Part shown: positions 27,835-36,894 of the stretch, one piece after another
How positions within the stretch are numbered: position 1 is the first letter of the stretch
How the letters are laid out: each line of letters starts with the position of its first letter
Assembly (NCBI RefSeq): GCF_003003885.1
Contig: NZ_PVWN01000006.1
Coordinates: 82,403-146,402, forward strand
DNA length: 64,000 bases
Source: Chlorogloea sp. CCALA 695
Lineage (GTDB): Bacteria > Cyanobacteriota > Cyanobacteriia > Cyanobacteriales > Chroococcidiopsidaceae
Direction of reading: 5' to 3'
The notes under the pieces: generated by a model
What the model was told of the DNA's origin: nothing
Database searches by the model: none
What the model saw: the letters and a program-made list of their open reading frames with translations, nothing else
Program-made: the position numbers and the translations under genes

Positions 27835-30789
27835 ATGGCACAAAAGTTTGAGGAATTTTCGAGCGGAGAATTTAAAGAAGATTCTTTGAAAGATAAATTA
27901 CTCCAGCCAATACAAACAATTGCTGTTGCTGCAACGTTTACGGCAGAACCAATAGAAGAATCCTTAGCATTCTGGCTACAAGAGCTAGAAATTGCCGGAA
28001 AAATAGATTTTGCTTCTTATAATCAATTATTTCAAGAATTACTAGCGCCAAATAGCCTAATTAGGAACAACAAACAAGGAATTAATGTAATATTGCTGAG
28101 ACTAGAAGACTGGCAAAAATATTCTGGTACGGGGTCATCTTTAGGAGAGCGAAGTAAAACCGAACAAATAGTTCAAGAATTTATCCAAGCCGTCAAAACA
28201 GCAGTAGAAGATGGTAACACTCCTTACATAATTTGTCTGTGTCCAAATTCACCAATTCCCGAAGCAAGTAACGAGGTTGAAAAGATAGAGGCAGAGATTT
28301 TATCAAAGTTAGCAGGCATCAATGGAATTTATCTAATCTCTAACGAGGAATTAAACACAACTTATCCTGTAGATACGTACTACGAGGAGCAAGGAGACAA
28401 GTTAGGTCATATTCCCTTTACACCCTTATATTTTGCAGCGCTTGGTACAGCCATTGCTCGTAAAATATACGCAATTCAAAGTCCGTCACCCAAAGTCATT
28501 GTCTTAGACTGCGACAATACTCTATGGAAAGGAGTTTGCGGTGAAGATGGAATAAGGGGAATCGAACTCGACGCACCCAGGCAAGCATTGCAAGAATTGA
28601 TGTTAGCTCAATACCATAGCGGAATGCTGCTTTGTATATGCAGCAAAAACAACGAGGAAGATGTAGTAGAGGTATTTGAGCGCCGCCAAGATATGCCATT
28701 AAAACGAGAACATATTATTTCTTGGCGTGTAAACTGGGTAGCAAAGTCAGAAAATATCAAGTCCCTTGCCGAAGAATTAAATTTAGGTTTAGACAGCTTT
28801 ATTTTTATCGACGATAATCCTGTAGAATGTGCGGAAGTCCAAGCAAATTGTCCAGAGGTATTAACTCTGCTGTTACCCGCAAAGATTACCGAAATCCCAC
28901 GCTTTTTGCAGCATATATGGGCTTTTGATCGCTTGAAAACAACTACAGAAGATAAAAAAAGAACATCTCTATACAAAGAAAATATAGAACGCGATCGCGC
29001 TCTTAAGCAGTCACCTACCCTAGAGAACTTTTTAGACGGGTTAGGCTTAGAAATAAAAATTGTCCCCCCATCGCTCCAGCAAAACGAAAGAATAGCCCAA
29101 CTTACTCAACGCACTAATCAATTTAACCTCACCACTATTCGCCGCTCCCAGCAAGAAATTAAGCAATTATGTGAAAGCAATTATGAGTGCTTGGCAGTAG
29201 AAGTAAGCGATCGCTTTGGTGACTATGGATTAGTGGGGGTAATACTGTTCACAACCGATAATGACAGCCTAATTGCCGATACATTTTTACTTAGCTGTCG
29301 GGTTTTGGGTAGGGGAGTAGAGTACAAAATGCTTGCCCGTTTAGGCGAAATTGCCCGTGAAAAAGGGATGAAAAGAGTAAAATTAGCTTACGTACCCAGC
29401 GAAAAAAATCAACCAGCCTTAAATTTTTTAACCGCCGTTGGGAGCCAATACAAACAGCAAACTCTGGCAGGTATTAGTTGGCAGTTGCCTGTTGATTACG
29501 CTCAATCGGTAACTTATAACCCCCAAGCTAAGGACGTGATTGAAACTAAGAGCGCTTCTGTGCCAACCCAAAAAACTAAGCGATCGCTTCCAGTCCAAAA
29601 AAGGTTAAATCGCTTACACCGTATTGCTACAGAATTTTATAGTGCCAGCAAAGTATTTGAGCAAATTCAATTGCAAAAACGCCAGCGTCCAGACTTGCGA
29701 GAGTCTTATATTGCACCCCAAAATCAAACGCAGCAGCGACTAGCCCAAATTTGGAGCCAGGTATTGCGAGTTGAAAATATCGGCATCCACGATAATTTCT
29801 TCGACTTGGGTGGAACTTCTGTAGTTGCCGTCCAGTTGTTTGTGCAAATTGAAAATGCTTTTGGTAAAAAATTGCCTCTACCTACACTGTTGCAAGCTGG
29901 GACTATTGAACAACTAGCCAAAGTTATTCAACTTGAATCATCAAAACCTTGGTCTTCACTGATCGCTATTACAGCAGGTAATCCGGCTCAAAAACCACCA
30001 TTATTTTGCATTCATGCGATCGGAGGAGGAGCTTTATATTACAGAAACTTAGTTGAACATATAGATCCAAATCAGCCAGTTTATGGTCTAGAAGCTAGGG
30101 GCTTAGACGGTCAAGAATCGCCATTTACTTCAATTAAAGACATGGCAGCTTATTATATTGAACAAATATTCACTGTCCAGCCACCATCCTCAAAACCCTA
30201 TTTCTTAGCAGGTTCCTCTATGGGTGGTTTAATAGCTTTTGAAATCGCCCATCAATTACAGAACTTAGGACAAAAGATCGCCCTAGTAGCATTGTTTGAT
30301 ACGATTAGCCCAGTTTATCAACAGTTTTCCTTACGTAATCAAGTTGTTAATCATTTAAAACAAGGCTATCAATTTACTCTAGCAAGAGTGAAAGCTAAAA
30401 CAAATTTACTCAAATCTAAAATTGAGCAGCAAATTAGGAGAACCTCTGGTAAAGACGCGGCAAATTTACCATCAGTTACTCGCAACTTCCGCTTAGAGGT
30501 GGAGGCGATTAATAAACAAGCTTTGAAAGCTTACTCGCCACAAGCTTATCCGTTGCAAGTAACTTTGTTTCGGGCGATGAATCAACCGATGGGTGCAAGT
30601 TGGTACTTTGACACTCAACTAGGTTGGGATAAACTAGCTGTAAAAGGCGTAAAAGTGTATAACGTTCCTGGCAATCATTTATCGTTAATAGAAAAACCAC
30701 AAGTAGAAGTCCTCGCCGCAAAATTTGAATTTTGCTTAAAACAAGCCCAAACAAACAAAGCAAGCGATCGCCAACCTATTAATCGCTAA
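27835..30789 (+). CDS. FkbH-like HAD enzyme fused to carrier protein and thioesterase
   Basis: 984 aa, three modules. Residues about 1-215 resemble the N-terminal part of FkbH/HAD-IIIC proteins. The HAD domain has D225-C-D227-N (LDCDNTLWKGVCGEDG) and FIDDNP at 324-329; a GNAT-like segment follows to about 570. A carrier domain has DNFFDLGGTS with the phosphopantetheine serine at 662. A type I thioesterase has GSSMGG (Ser795), Asp822 and His948. Known FkbH domains load 1,3-bisphosphoglycerate-derived glyceryl units onto carrier proteins (glyceryl-, then methoxymalonyl-ACP in FK520-type pathways). Here no ketosynthase, adenylation or FkbG/I partners are adjacent. The likely output is a glycerate or glyceryl ester released by the thioesterase (inference). 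Confidence 0.9.
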   Translation: MAQKFEEFSSGEFKEDSLKDKLLQPIQTIAVAATFTAEPIEESLAFWLQELEIAGKIDFASYNQLFQELLAPNSLIRNNKQGINVILLRLEDWQKYSGTGSSLGERSKTEQIVQEFIQAVKTAVEDGNTPYIICLCPNSPIPEASNEVEKIEAEILSKLAGINGIYLISNEELNTTYPVDTYYEEQGDKLGHIPFTPLYFAALGTAIARKIYAIQSPSPKVIVLDCDNTLWKGVCGEDGIRGIELDAPRQALQELMLAQYHSGMLLCICSKNNEEDVVEVFERRQDMPLKREHIISWRVNWVAKSENIKSLAEELNLGLDSFIFIDDNPVECAEVQANCPEVLTLLLPAKITEIPRFLQHIWAFDRLKTTTEDKKRTSLYKENIERDRALKQSPTLENFLDGLGLEIKIVPPSLQQNERIAQLTQRTNQFNLTTIRRSQQEIKQLCESNYECLAVEVSDRFGDYGLVGVILFTTDNDSLIADTFLLSCRVLGRGVEYKMLARLGEIAREKGMKRVKLAYVPSEKNQPALNFLTAVGSQYKQQTLAGISWQLPVDYAQSVTYNPQAKDVIETKSASVPTQKTKRSLPVQKRLNRLHRIATEFYSASKVFEQIQLQKRQRPDLRESYIAPQNQTQQRLAQIWSQVLRVENIGIHDNFFDLGGTSVVAVQLFVQIENAFGKKLPLPTLLQAGTIEQLAKVIQLESSKPWSSLIAITAGNPAQKPPLFCIHAIGGGALYYRNLVEHIDPNQPVYGLEARGLDGQESPFTSIKDMAAYYIEQIFTVQPPSSKPYFLAGSSMGGLIAFEIAHQLQNLGQKIALVALFDTISPVYQQFSLRNQVVNHLKQGYQFTLARVKAKTNLLKSKIEQQIRRTSGKDAANLPSVTRNFRLEVEAINKQALKAYSPQAYPLQVTLFRAMNQPMGASWYFDTQLGWDKLAVKGVKVYNVPGNHLSLIEKPQVEVLAAKFEFCLKQAQTNKASDRQPINR

Positions 30790-30897
30790 AATGCGATTTA
30801 TCACCATTGCCATAGCTAGAAATCCGTACCTCTATTAGCCCTAGGCTCGCGCTAGGATGTATTACAGACATTGGTATTATTTTAGGCATTAGTTGCT

Positions 30898-31584
30898 ATG
30901 ACACAAGTAAAGGCCGTCCAAGCCCCCTATTCTGGCGATTCTTCCTACCGCAGTCCGCCACCGGATTTGCCCTCGTTGCTTTTAAAAGAACGAATTGTTT
31001 ACCTAGGACTACCTTTAGTTACACCGGATGAATATAAACAGCAACTTGGGGTAGATGTAACAGAGCTAATTATTGCTCAATTACTTTACCTGCAATACGA
31101 CGATCCCGAAAAACCTATTTATATTTACATCAACTCTACCGGAACTTCTTGGTATGGCGGCGATGCGATCGGAGCGGAAACCGAGGCTTTTGCAATTTGC
31201 GACACGCTCAACTACATCAAGCCCCCAGTTCATACTATCTGTATTGGGCAAGCTATGGGGACAGCAGCAATGATTCTCTCGGCGGGAACTAAAGGCTTTA
31301 GAGCAAGTTTGCCCAACGCTACCATCGTCTTGCATCAAGCCCGCCGCCGCGCTCCTTACAGTCAAGCTACCGATATCCAAATCCACGCTAAAGAAGTTTT
31401 TGTTAACAAAGAGATTATTTTAGATATTCTCGCCGCTAACACCAGTCAGGAAAAAACGAAAATTGCTAAAGATATGGATCGGATGTACTACATGACTCCC
31501 CATCAAGCAAAAGAATACGGCTTGATTGACAAAGTTTTGGAAAGTGCCAAAGACCTTCCTCAACCTCTTGCTGTTGCTCGATAA
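30898..31584 (+). CDS. clpR: ClpR, catalytically inactive ClpP paralogue
   Basis: 228 aa. Overall ClpP fold, but the nucleophile motif GMAASMG of ClpP is replaced by GQAMGTAAM, with Gly where the serine should be, and the histidine region reads LHQARRRAP. In cyanobacteria ClpR forms mixed heptamers with ClpP3 in the essential ClpP3/R core that works with ClpC. The active partner is encoded 31 bp downstream. Confidence 0.93.
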   Translation: MTQVKAVQAPYSGDSSYRSPPPDLPSLLLKERIVYLGLPLVTPDEYKQQLGVDVTELIIAQLLYLQYDDPEKPIYIYINSTGTSWYGGDAIGAETEAFAICDTLNYIKPPVHTICIGQAMGTAAMILSAGTKGFRASLPNATIVLHQARRRAPYSQATDIQIHAKEVFVNKEIILDILAANTSQEKTKIAKDMDRMYYMTPHQAKEYGLIDKVLESAKDLPQPLAVAR

Positions 31585-31615
31585 TCTCGATTGCCCCTTC
31601 CTGGAGAATTTATTT

Positions 31616-32209
31616 ATGCCTATTGGAATTCCTAGAGTCCCCCATCGCTTTCCAGGGGAGCCTTACACTCAATGGATTAATATTTACGAGCGCCTTTCCT
31701 TGGAGCGAATCATCTTTTTAAGTGGAGAGGTGAACGATGGAATGGCAAATTCAATTATTGCTAGACTGTTGTATCTAGATTCAGAAGATCAAAGCAAAGA
31801 TATTTTTATCTACATCAACTCCCCTGGTGGCTCGGTTACAGCCGGATTAGCAATCTATGACACCATGCAGCACATTAAATCAAATATAGTCACAATTTGT
31901 GTGGGTATGGCAGCTTCTATGGGTTCGTTTCTGCTGGCGGCGGGTACTAAGGGCAAGCGTTTAGCTCTGCCTCACGCACGAATTATGATCCACCAACCCG
32001 CCGGGGGCGCTCAAGGTCAAGCTACAGATATCGAAATTGAAGCACGAGAAATTCTCCGTTTGCGTCATCAACTCAATCAAATGCTGGCAGACAGGACAAG
32101 TCAGCCTTTAGCAAAAATTGAGAAAGATACTGATCGCGACTATTTTATGTCGGCGGCAGAAGCGAAAGAATACGGTTTAATTGACCGGGTAATTGAAGAT
32201 CGCGTGTAA
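31616..32209 (+). CDS. clpP: ATP-dependent Clp protease proteolytic subunit (ClpP3 type)
   Basis: 197 aa from the ATG at 31616; an upstream frame-open segment overlapping clpR is not credible as coding. The catalytic triad is complete: Ser101 in GMAASMG, His126 in IHQPAGG, Asp175 in DTDRDYFM, with the correct spacings. It follows clpR and pairs with it. AAGGAGAAT-type ribosome binding site (TGGAG near 31602) is present. Confidence 0.95.
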   Translation: MPIGIPRVPHRFPGEPYTQWINIYERLSLERIIFLSGEVNDGMANSIIARLLYLDSEDQSKDIFIYINSPGGSVTAGLAIYDTMQHIKSNIVTICVGMAASMGSFLLAAGTKGKRLALPHARIMIHQPAGGAQGQATDIEIEAREILRLRHQLNQMLADRTSQPLAKIEKDTDRDYFMSAAEAKEYGLIDRVIEDRV

Positions 32210-32261
32210 GTCAGTGAGCCTTTAGAGTCAAATCTAAAGGCTACTCAATATTTAGCCACCT

Positions 32262-32822
32262 ATGGACAAAGCCGCTTGTTATCTATTGCTAGAATTGACA
32301 CCCGTAGCAACGCTTGTCGAAATAAAAGCTTCCTACCGACGACTAGCACGGCAATACCATCCTGATATCAATCCGGGCGATCGCACCAAAAATGAAAAAT
32401 TTATCGCTCTAACGGCTGCCTATCAAGCGCTGGTGGAGTCTTGGCAGCAACCATTGCCAGAAGTAGCCCCAGCAACGCCAAAAATTACAGTAACCCGCCC
32501 TCCTTCATCGCCGCCAATATCTGCCACCGAACAAAAGCTGAAAAACGATTATCATCAGCAGTTACAGCAGTTATGGCAGTACCAGAAATTTCCTAGGGCG
32601 ATCGCATTATCTGAAGCTTTGGCGCAACGTTTCCCTTCAGACAAAGAAGTCCAATCTTGGCAAGCAATTTCCTACTGGCGTTGGGGAAGTTATTTAATTA
32701 ACCAAAAGCAAGCAGATAAAGCCCGAATTTTTCTTAAAAAAGCTCTAAAGACCGACCCCCACAATCGTCAGTTATGGTCGCACGTAGAGCAAGAATTTCG
32801 GCGGTTAGAAAAAATATGGTAG
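32262..32822 (+). CDS. J-domain protein
   Basis: 186 aa. The J domain spans residues 1-65 with the HPD motif at His33-Pro34-Asp35 (YHPDINPGD) that stimulates DnaK. There is no Gly/Phe linker or zinc domain, so it is a type III J protein. The C-terminal half is helical and TPR-like (FPRAIALSEALAQRFPSD, ARIFLKKALKTDP), suggesting a specific client. It lies 52 bp after clpP; a link of chaperone and protease is reasonable but unproven. Confidence 0.9.
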   Translation: MDKAACYLLLELTPVATLVEIKASYRRLARQYHPDINPGDRTKNEKFIALTAAYQALVESWQQPLPEVAPATPKITVTRPPSSPPISATEQKLKNDYHQQLQQLWQYQKFPRAIALSEALAQRFPSDKEVQSWQAISYWRWGSYLINQKQADKARIFLKKALKTDPHNRQLWSHVEQEFRRLEKIW

Positions 32823-32915
32823 TGGGTAATAGGGAAGGGGTAATGGGTAATGGATAATGGGTAATGGGTAATTAAGCAGTTTCCAATGACCAATGACCAA
32901 TGACCAATGACCAAT
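32823..32915 (+). repeat. Heptanucleotide tandem repeats, two types
   Basis: First a run of degenerate GGGTAAT / GGATAAT units, then a short joint AAGCAGTTTCC, then four perfect copies of CAATGAC-type heptamers. The same order (GGTAATT run, AAGTAGTTTTA joint, AATGACC) occurs after the gene ending at 39194. An ATG at 32900 inside the repeat is in frame with the MoaD-like gene but is not a convincing start. Confidence 0.8.
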
Positions 32916-32920
32916 CTTTT

Positions 32921-33181
32921 ATGTCTCAAAGCGCAATTACTGTCACTGTTAAGCTATTTGCTGCCTATCAAGAGGCTTACGGGCAATCGGAAATAGTCTT
33001 AGAATTTCCTCCCCAAACTCCAGCAATTGCCGTTTTAGAACGCTTAATTTCTCAGCATCCCGAACTTGAAAAATGGCAAGAAATTACTCGCTTTGGGATC
33101 AATTGTCAGTTTGTTTCCCCTGATACGCTTTTAGTTAATGGCGATGAAGTAGTCTTAATTCCACCAGTGAGCGGTGGTTAA
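32921..33181 (+). CDS. MoaD/ThiS-family small sulfur-carrier protein
   Basis: 86 aa from the ATG at 32921. Beta-grasp ubiquitin-like: begins ITVTVKLFAAYQEAYG and ends VNGDEVVLIPPVSGG with the terminal Gly-Gly used for thiocarboxylate formation. This is typical MoaD for molybdopterin synthesis; a molybdoenzyme is encoded in the window, but no moa genes are adjacent. ThiS is less likely because of length and the PPVSGG end. Confidence 0.88.
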   Translation: MSQSAITVTVKLFAAYQEAYGQSEIVLEFPPQTPAIAVLERLISQHPELEKWQEITRFGINCQFVSPDTLLVNGDEVVLIPPVSGG

Positions 33182-33255
33182 AATAAATATCCTTGCCAAC
33201 TGTTGAAGAAATGTAAAGTAAAATTTACGATAGATAGTGGATTACACAAAAAACT

Positions 33256-33723
33256 ATGGATTGCAGCCATATCCAATTTTGCGATCGCAAATCTGTTGTC
33301 GATCTTACCCAGTTACAAGCGCTATTTAAGTTAGGAGCGTTTTGGGCAACAGAGCGCAAAATCGAAGACTTAGACATCGCAATTGAAAACAGCGAACCAG
33401 TAATTAGTGTTTGGGATAGCCAAAAGCTGATCGGCTTTGCTCGTGCGACATCCGACGGTATTTATCGCGCGACAATCTGGGACGTAGTAATCGATCCCGA
33501 ATACCGGGGTGCAGGTTTGGGACGCAAGTTAGTACAAACGGTTTTGAGCCATCCCCGCATGAACCGAGTAGAGAGAGTTTATCTAACTACAACTCATCAA
33601 CAAAGCTTTTATGAAAGAATCGGTTTTGAAGTTAATTCAAGCAGCACAATGGTACTGTACAATCAGCCAATAGCTAAGGTTCAATCTCTAGAAGCGCAGT
33701 ATCAGGAGTTAATAACGGGATAG
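33256..33723 (+). CDS. GNAT acetyltransferase, plastid NSI/Ycf52-like
   Basis: 155 aa. The core [20 protein letters not shown] followed by DPEYRGAGLGRKLV is nearly the same as in the other acetyltransferase at 37443-37976. This block is typical of the cyanobacterial and plastid GNAT group that includes Ycf52 and plant NSI, which acetylate lysines and protein N-termini in chloroplasts. The acceptor here is unknown. Its 3' end overlaps the histidine kinase gene by 50 bp, convergent. Confidence 0.85.
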   Translation: MDCSHIQFCDRKSVVDLTQLQALFKLGAFWATERKIEDLDIAIENSEPVISVWDSQKLIGFARATSDGIYRATIWDVVIDPEYRGAGLGRKLVQTVLSHPRMNRVERVYLTTTHQQSFYERIGFEVNSSSTMVLYNQPIAKVQSLEAQYQELITG

Positions 33724-34591
33724 AAATTTGCATTCGCGTTGTGGGCGATGTCTCGCTATTTGTAGGTGCAGGAAAAATCTCAAGTTTGCCCTGCATAACT
33801 TCTAATGACGTTTGCACAAGTAACAGCGTTAATCCTGGCGAACTTATATTCAAAGCAGACTTAGCAATTAAACTTGCTTCACAGCTAAAATCGCCTTGGA
33901 GCAAATCGACAGGATCGTTCCAAATACTAACGGCTAAGGGCGCATCTATCCAAATATAAACAAAATTACTTTCTGGGATTAGCTGAACTGATAAATAAAA
34001 AATTCCGCCATCCTCTATACAGAAAATTGCTGCATCAATAAGACTCAAGATGATTTGTCGCAACCATAGAGGATCGGCTAAAACATAAATTTCTGGAGGT
34101 GGTGAAGATAGTTGTAGCCTGTGAGAGCGATTTGCGGCAATCATGCGTAAAATATTACAAACTTCTTCCAAAACAAAGCTTAATTGCAAAGGTTGAATTT
34201 CTAATTTATTAGTTCCATGTTCTAATCTGGCAACATTAAGGATTTCGTCGATTAACTTAACTAACTGCAATGCCGCTTCGTGAGCTTGGGCAACAAATTG
34301 GCGTTCTTCGTCTCTGTCGTCGCATAAATCAGACAAAATCAACTGATGCAGACCAATAATGTTACTTAGAGGCGATCGCAATTCATGAGAAGTTCGCGCC
34401 AAAAAGCCCCCTTTAAACTGGCTGATTTGTTGCGCCATCAAGTAAGCCAATTGGGTTTGCGGCAAAACTCCATCTAATTGTTGCGGTGGAATACCTTTTA
34501 AATCAGTAGATAATTTTGGCGGTAATAACCACCGACTTGCTAACCCAACTCCTAACCCCGTTGCCAAATATATCCAGTTAGCCAAATCCAT
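33674..34591 (-). CDS. Histidine kinase-like protein with degenerate ATPase domain
   Basis: 305 aa. One N-terminal membrane segment (residues 5-23), then a dimerisation domain with the phospho-acceptor H69 in SHELRSPLSNI and helix EILNVARLEHG. The ATP-binding domain is eroded: the N box reads LSLIDAAIFCIED without its asparagine, and the G boxes read SPGLTLLL. It may not bind ATP normally. No response regulator gene is adjacent. A sensory adaptor or a kinase phosphorylated by another kinase is possible (inference). Confidence 0.82.
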   Translation of the reverse strand: MDLANWIYLATGLGVGLASRWLLPPKLSTDLKGIPPQQLDGVLPQTQLAYLMAQQISQFKGGFLARTSHELRSPLSNIIGLHQLILSDLCDDRDEERQFVAQAHEAALQLVKLIDEILNVARLEHGTNKLEIQPLQLSFVLEEVCNILRMIAANRSHRLQLSSPPPEIYVLADPLWLRQIILSLIDAAIFCIEDGGIFYLSVQLIPESNFVYIWIDAPLAVSIWNDPVDLLQGDFSCEASLIAKSALNISSPGLTLLLVQTSLEVMQGKLEIFPAPTNSETSPTTRMQISIPLLTPDTALLEIEP

Positions 34592-34606
34592 AATTAATTG
34601 TATAAA

Positions 34607-35191
34607 TCACGACTCTAACTTAACCGCACCAGAGCGTAAAATCTGCCAATTGTTGCTAATCCACTTAATAACTGTAGAAGGTATGGCACTAGAGGACGGC
34701 TCCGTAGCTTCAAGGGAGAAAGTTAGGACATCGGGAAACGCTGCTCTAATCTCCCTCATTGTCTGCAATGGTGGTTCGCCCGACTTATTCGCGCTAGTAG
34801 TAGCCAGCGCCCCAGTACGAGCCAAAATAGCCCTAGTAACAGCATGGTTTGGCACGCGCAGACCAACAGTACCAGGACTTGCTAAATTAATCTCCTTGGG
34901 TACGCGATCGCTCGCTGGCAGTACCATAGTAAGCGCACCGGGCCAATAAGTTGCAGCCATTTGTTGCCATACTAATAATTCTGCCGCATTCCCAGAAACA
35001 TAGGGCCAAAGATCCGTAGCGCAAGCCGCCATCAAAATTAGTGGTTTATCTTGACTACGCTGCTTTGCTGCAAAAATTAATTGGGCTTTTGACGGTAAAG
35101 TTGCCAAAGCTGGAATTGTATCGGTAGGAAAACTAACTAATTTACCTGCAAAAATTCCTTCTACCAATTCTTGCAGCATTCCTTGAGTCAT
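34607..35191 (-). CDS. tsaC: L-threonylcarbamoyladenylate synthase (TsaC/Sua5/YrdC family)
   Basis: 194 aa, the short form without the extra Sua5 domain. Motifs: SFPTDTIPALA near the start, AAKQRSQDKPLILM, YWPGALTMVLPAS, GTVGLRVPNH and TSANKSGEPPLQ. It makes threonylcarbamoyl-AMP for t6A in tRNAs reading ANN codons; the transfer subunit TsaD is encoded at 39277-40320. The gene is 9 bp after prmC on the same strand, and likely cotranscribed. Confidence 0.88.
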   Translation of the reverse strand: MTQGMLQELVEGIFAGKLVSFPTDTIPALATLPSKAQLIFAAKQRSQDKPLILMAACATDLWPYVSGNAAELLVWQQMAATYWPGALTMVLPASDRVPKEINLASPGTVGLRVPNHAVTRAILARTGALATTSANKSGEPPLQTMREIRAAFPDVLTFSLEATEPSSSAIPSTVIKWISNNWQILRSGAVKLES

Positions 35192-35200
35192 GAGCGCAAT

Positions 35201-36112
35201 TTAATTAATTTTTAGGGCTAAAACAAAACGTTCGATACCTGCTAAATCGGTATGAATTGAAATATTAGTATAACTTTTGCGATCGTGCAGTAACGACGCA
35301 ACTATTTCTGCTTGTCCCGCCATTGTCTCCGCCAACCACACGCCCCCAGGTAGCAAATAATCGGGCGCAGTCTCTACCAAATAGCGCAAGCAATCAATGC
35401 CATCGTCGCCTCCATCTAAAGCCAGCCTAGGCTCGTGCTGGGCTACTTCTGGCTGTAGTTTTGCAACTAAAGCACTGGGAATATAAGGAGGATTGGATAC
35501 CATGCCGCTCAATTTTCCCTTAAATAGTGCTAGGGGTTCCCACCAAAAACCTTGATAGAATTTAATGCGACTTCCAAAGCCCAAGAGTAGAGAATTTTTT
35601 CGAGCGATTTCTATTGCTGCACTGCTACAATCAACGCCATGAATTTTTGCTTGCGGAAATATCTCCGCAAGTCCCAGACTAATTGCGCCGCTCCCTGTCC
35701 CTAAATCTGCCCAATGTCCTTGTTCTAGTGATATTGAGCTATTTTTTGCCGCCATCACTGCCAGATCGATTAGTTGCTCTGTTTCTGGGCGGGGAATCAG
35801 TACTGCTGGAGAAACTGCTAATTTGAAGTTACGCCAATACACAACTCCAGCAATATACTGAACTGGCAAAAACTCGCTTAACCTTCTTTGCCACAATCGG
35901 TCTAATTCTTCAATCTCAAGCTGGATAGGAATTTGGGGCAAATCGCGGAAAGACTCTAAGCAGAGAGTTAATCTTTCTAGCCCAGCTACTTCTTGTAAGA
36001 GCCAGTCTAATTCGCTTGGGGAAACTTTAGCCGCTATTGCAGCTTTTTGGGCTGTTTTTCGCCATTGCCAAAGTTCTTCACCTGAAACAAACCGCCGCAG
36101 CTTTTGATTCAT
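35201..36112 (-). CDS. prmC: Peptide chain release factor N5-glutamine methyltransferase
   Basis: 303 aa from the ATG at 36112; a TTG two codons earlier is less likely. SAM-binding motif WADLGTGSGAISLGLA and catalytic NPPY in VSNPPYIPSAL; PRPETEQLIDLA is the usual third block. It methylates the GGQ glutamine of release factors. The order prmC-tsaC is widely conserved in bacteria. Confidence 0.94.
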   Translation of the reverse strand: MNQKLRRFVSGEELWQWRKTAQKAAIAAKVSPSELDWLLQEVAGLERLTLCLESFRDLPQIPIQLEIEELDRLWQRRLSEFLPVQYIAGVVYWRNFKLAVSPAVLIPRPETEQLIDLAVMAAKNSSISLEQGHWADLGTGSGAISLGLAEIFPQAKIHGVDCSSAAIEIARKNSLLLGFGSRIKFYQGFWWEPLALFKGKLSGMVSNPPYIPSALVAKLQPEVAQHEPRLALDGGDDGIDCLRYLVETAPDYLLPGGVWLAETMAGQAEIVASLLHDRKSYTNISIHTDLAGIERFVLALKIN

Positions 36113-36120
36113 GCCCAAAC

Positions 36121-36879
36121 TTATTTTTTACGTGGTTGCGCTGCGGGTAGACTGCGAACAAAGTCGATGGATGCTTTGGGGGGAACCAACATAATTTGGT
36201 TTAGCTGGGTATCATTGCGACTTTGCATTGTTTCAATCACCCCTTCTAAATTGACTACCTGAATCTCAACGGTAGAAGCCAAGTTTGGTTGTTGTTTTTT
36301 AAACCTGTCTAACATTGATTGCAATTCTTCTTTGTTAAAAAAGAAAGGAATTACTTGCTTATCTGCTTGTTTGACTGTTAAATAGCCTTTTTCTTTCCCG
36401 GCTTTAGCGACAAATAGCGGTGTTCCCTGAAACTTTTTCTCATCTTGACCTGATTTCTTGAGTAATGCCATTGCGGCATCTACTTGTTGCTTGGCGGGTA
36501 CGTAAGCAAAGTCTAAGGAGTTAGGCTTGGTGCTACTAGCTTGGTCTAGCTTGTATACTTCCCCTAGAGAAACAGGAACTACCCGAACATTTTTGGCAAG
36601 TTCTGGGTTTTTGGTTTTGAGTTGATTTACAAATGCTTCCGCATCCTTTTGGTTGATAAATACTCCCGCAACTCCACCTTCTTTTTTGTTGTCGTTATTA
36701 GAAGCTACTAAGGGCGCTCCCTTGGCATCGGTGATTGTAAATACAGGTACAGGTCCTAGCTTTTGGACAATTTGATCTTGAGGCAAAGAAAACGCGCTCA
36801 TTGTGCCAAAGATTGCCGAGCCAACAATGGCACTGCTAACTATTCCTAACTTTGCACCCAAGCTAAACATTGATTTCAT
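36121..36879 (-). CDS. Tic22-like family protein
   Basis: 252 aa. I choose the ATG at 36879, which has AGGAG just upstream; an ATG five codons earlier (36894) lies before that site. A signal peptide covers about residues 1-32 (LGAKLGIVSSAIVGSAIFGT). The mature protein has a duplicated Tic22 layout with KLGPVPVFTITDAKGAPLV, GVFINQKDAEAFVNQL, then TPLFVAKAGKEKGYLTV and IPFFFNKEELQSML. Cyanobacterial Tic22 is a periplasmic/thylakoid-lumen chaperone for outer-membrane proteins. It lies 8 bp before prmC. Confidence 0.88.
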   Translation of the reverse strand: MKSMFSLGAKLGIVSSAIVGSAIFGTMSAFSLPQDQIVQKLGPVPVFTITDAKGAPLVASNNDNKKEGGVAGVFINQKDAEAFVNQLKTKNPELAKNVRVVPVSLGEVYKLDQASSTKPNSLDFAYVPAKQQVDAAMALLKKSGQDEKKFQGTPLFVAKAGKEKGYLTVKQADKQVIPFFFNKEELQSMLDRFKKQQPNLASTVEIQVVNLEGVIETMQSRNDTQLNQIMLVPPKASIDFVRSLPAAQPRKK

Positions 36880-36894
36880 GAATACTCCTGGCAT

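Noticed and set aside
30898..31584. ClpR as active ClpP protease
   Set aside because: The nucleophile serine is replaced by Gly and the histidine region is altered.
32823..32915. Heptamer arrays as CRISPR
   Set aside because: Units are 7 bp without unique spacers and no cas gene is present in the window.
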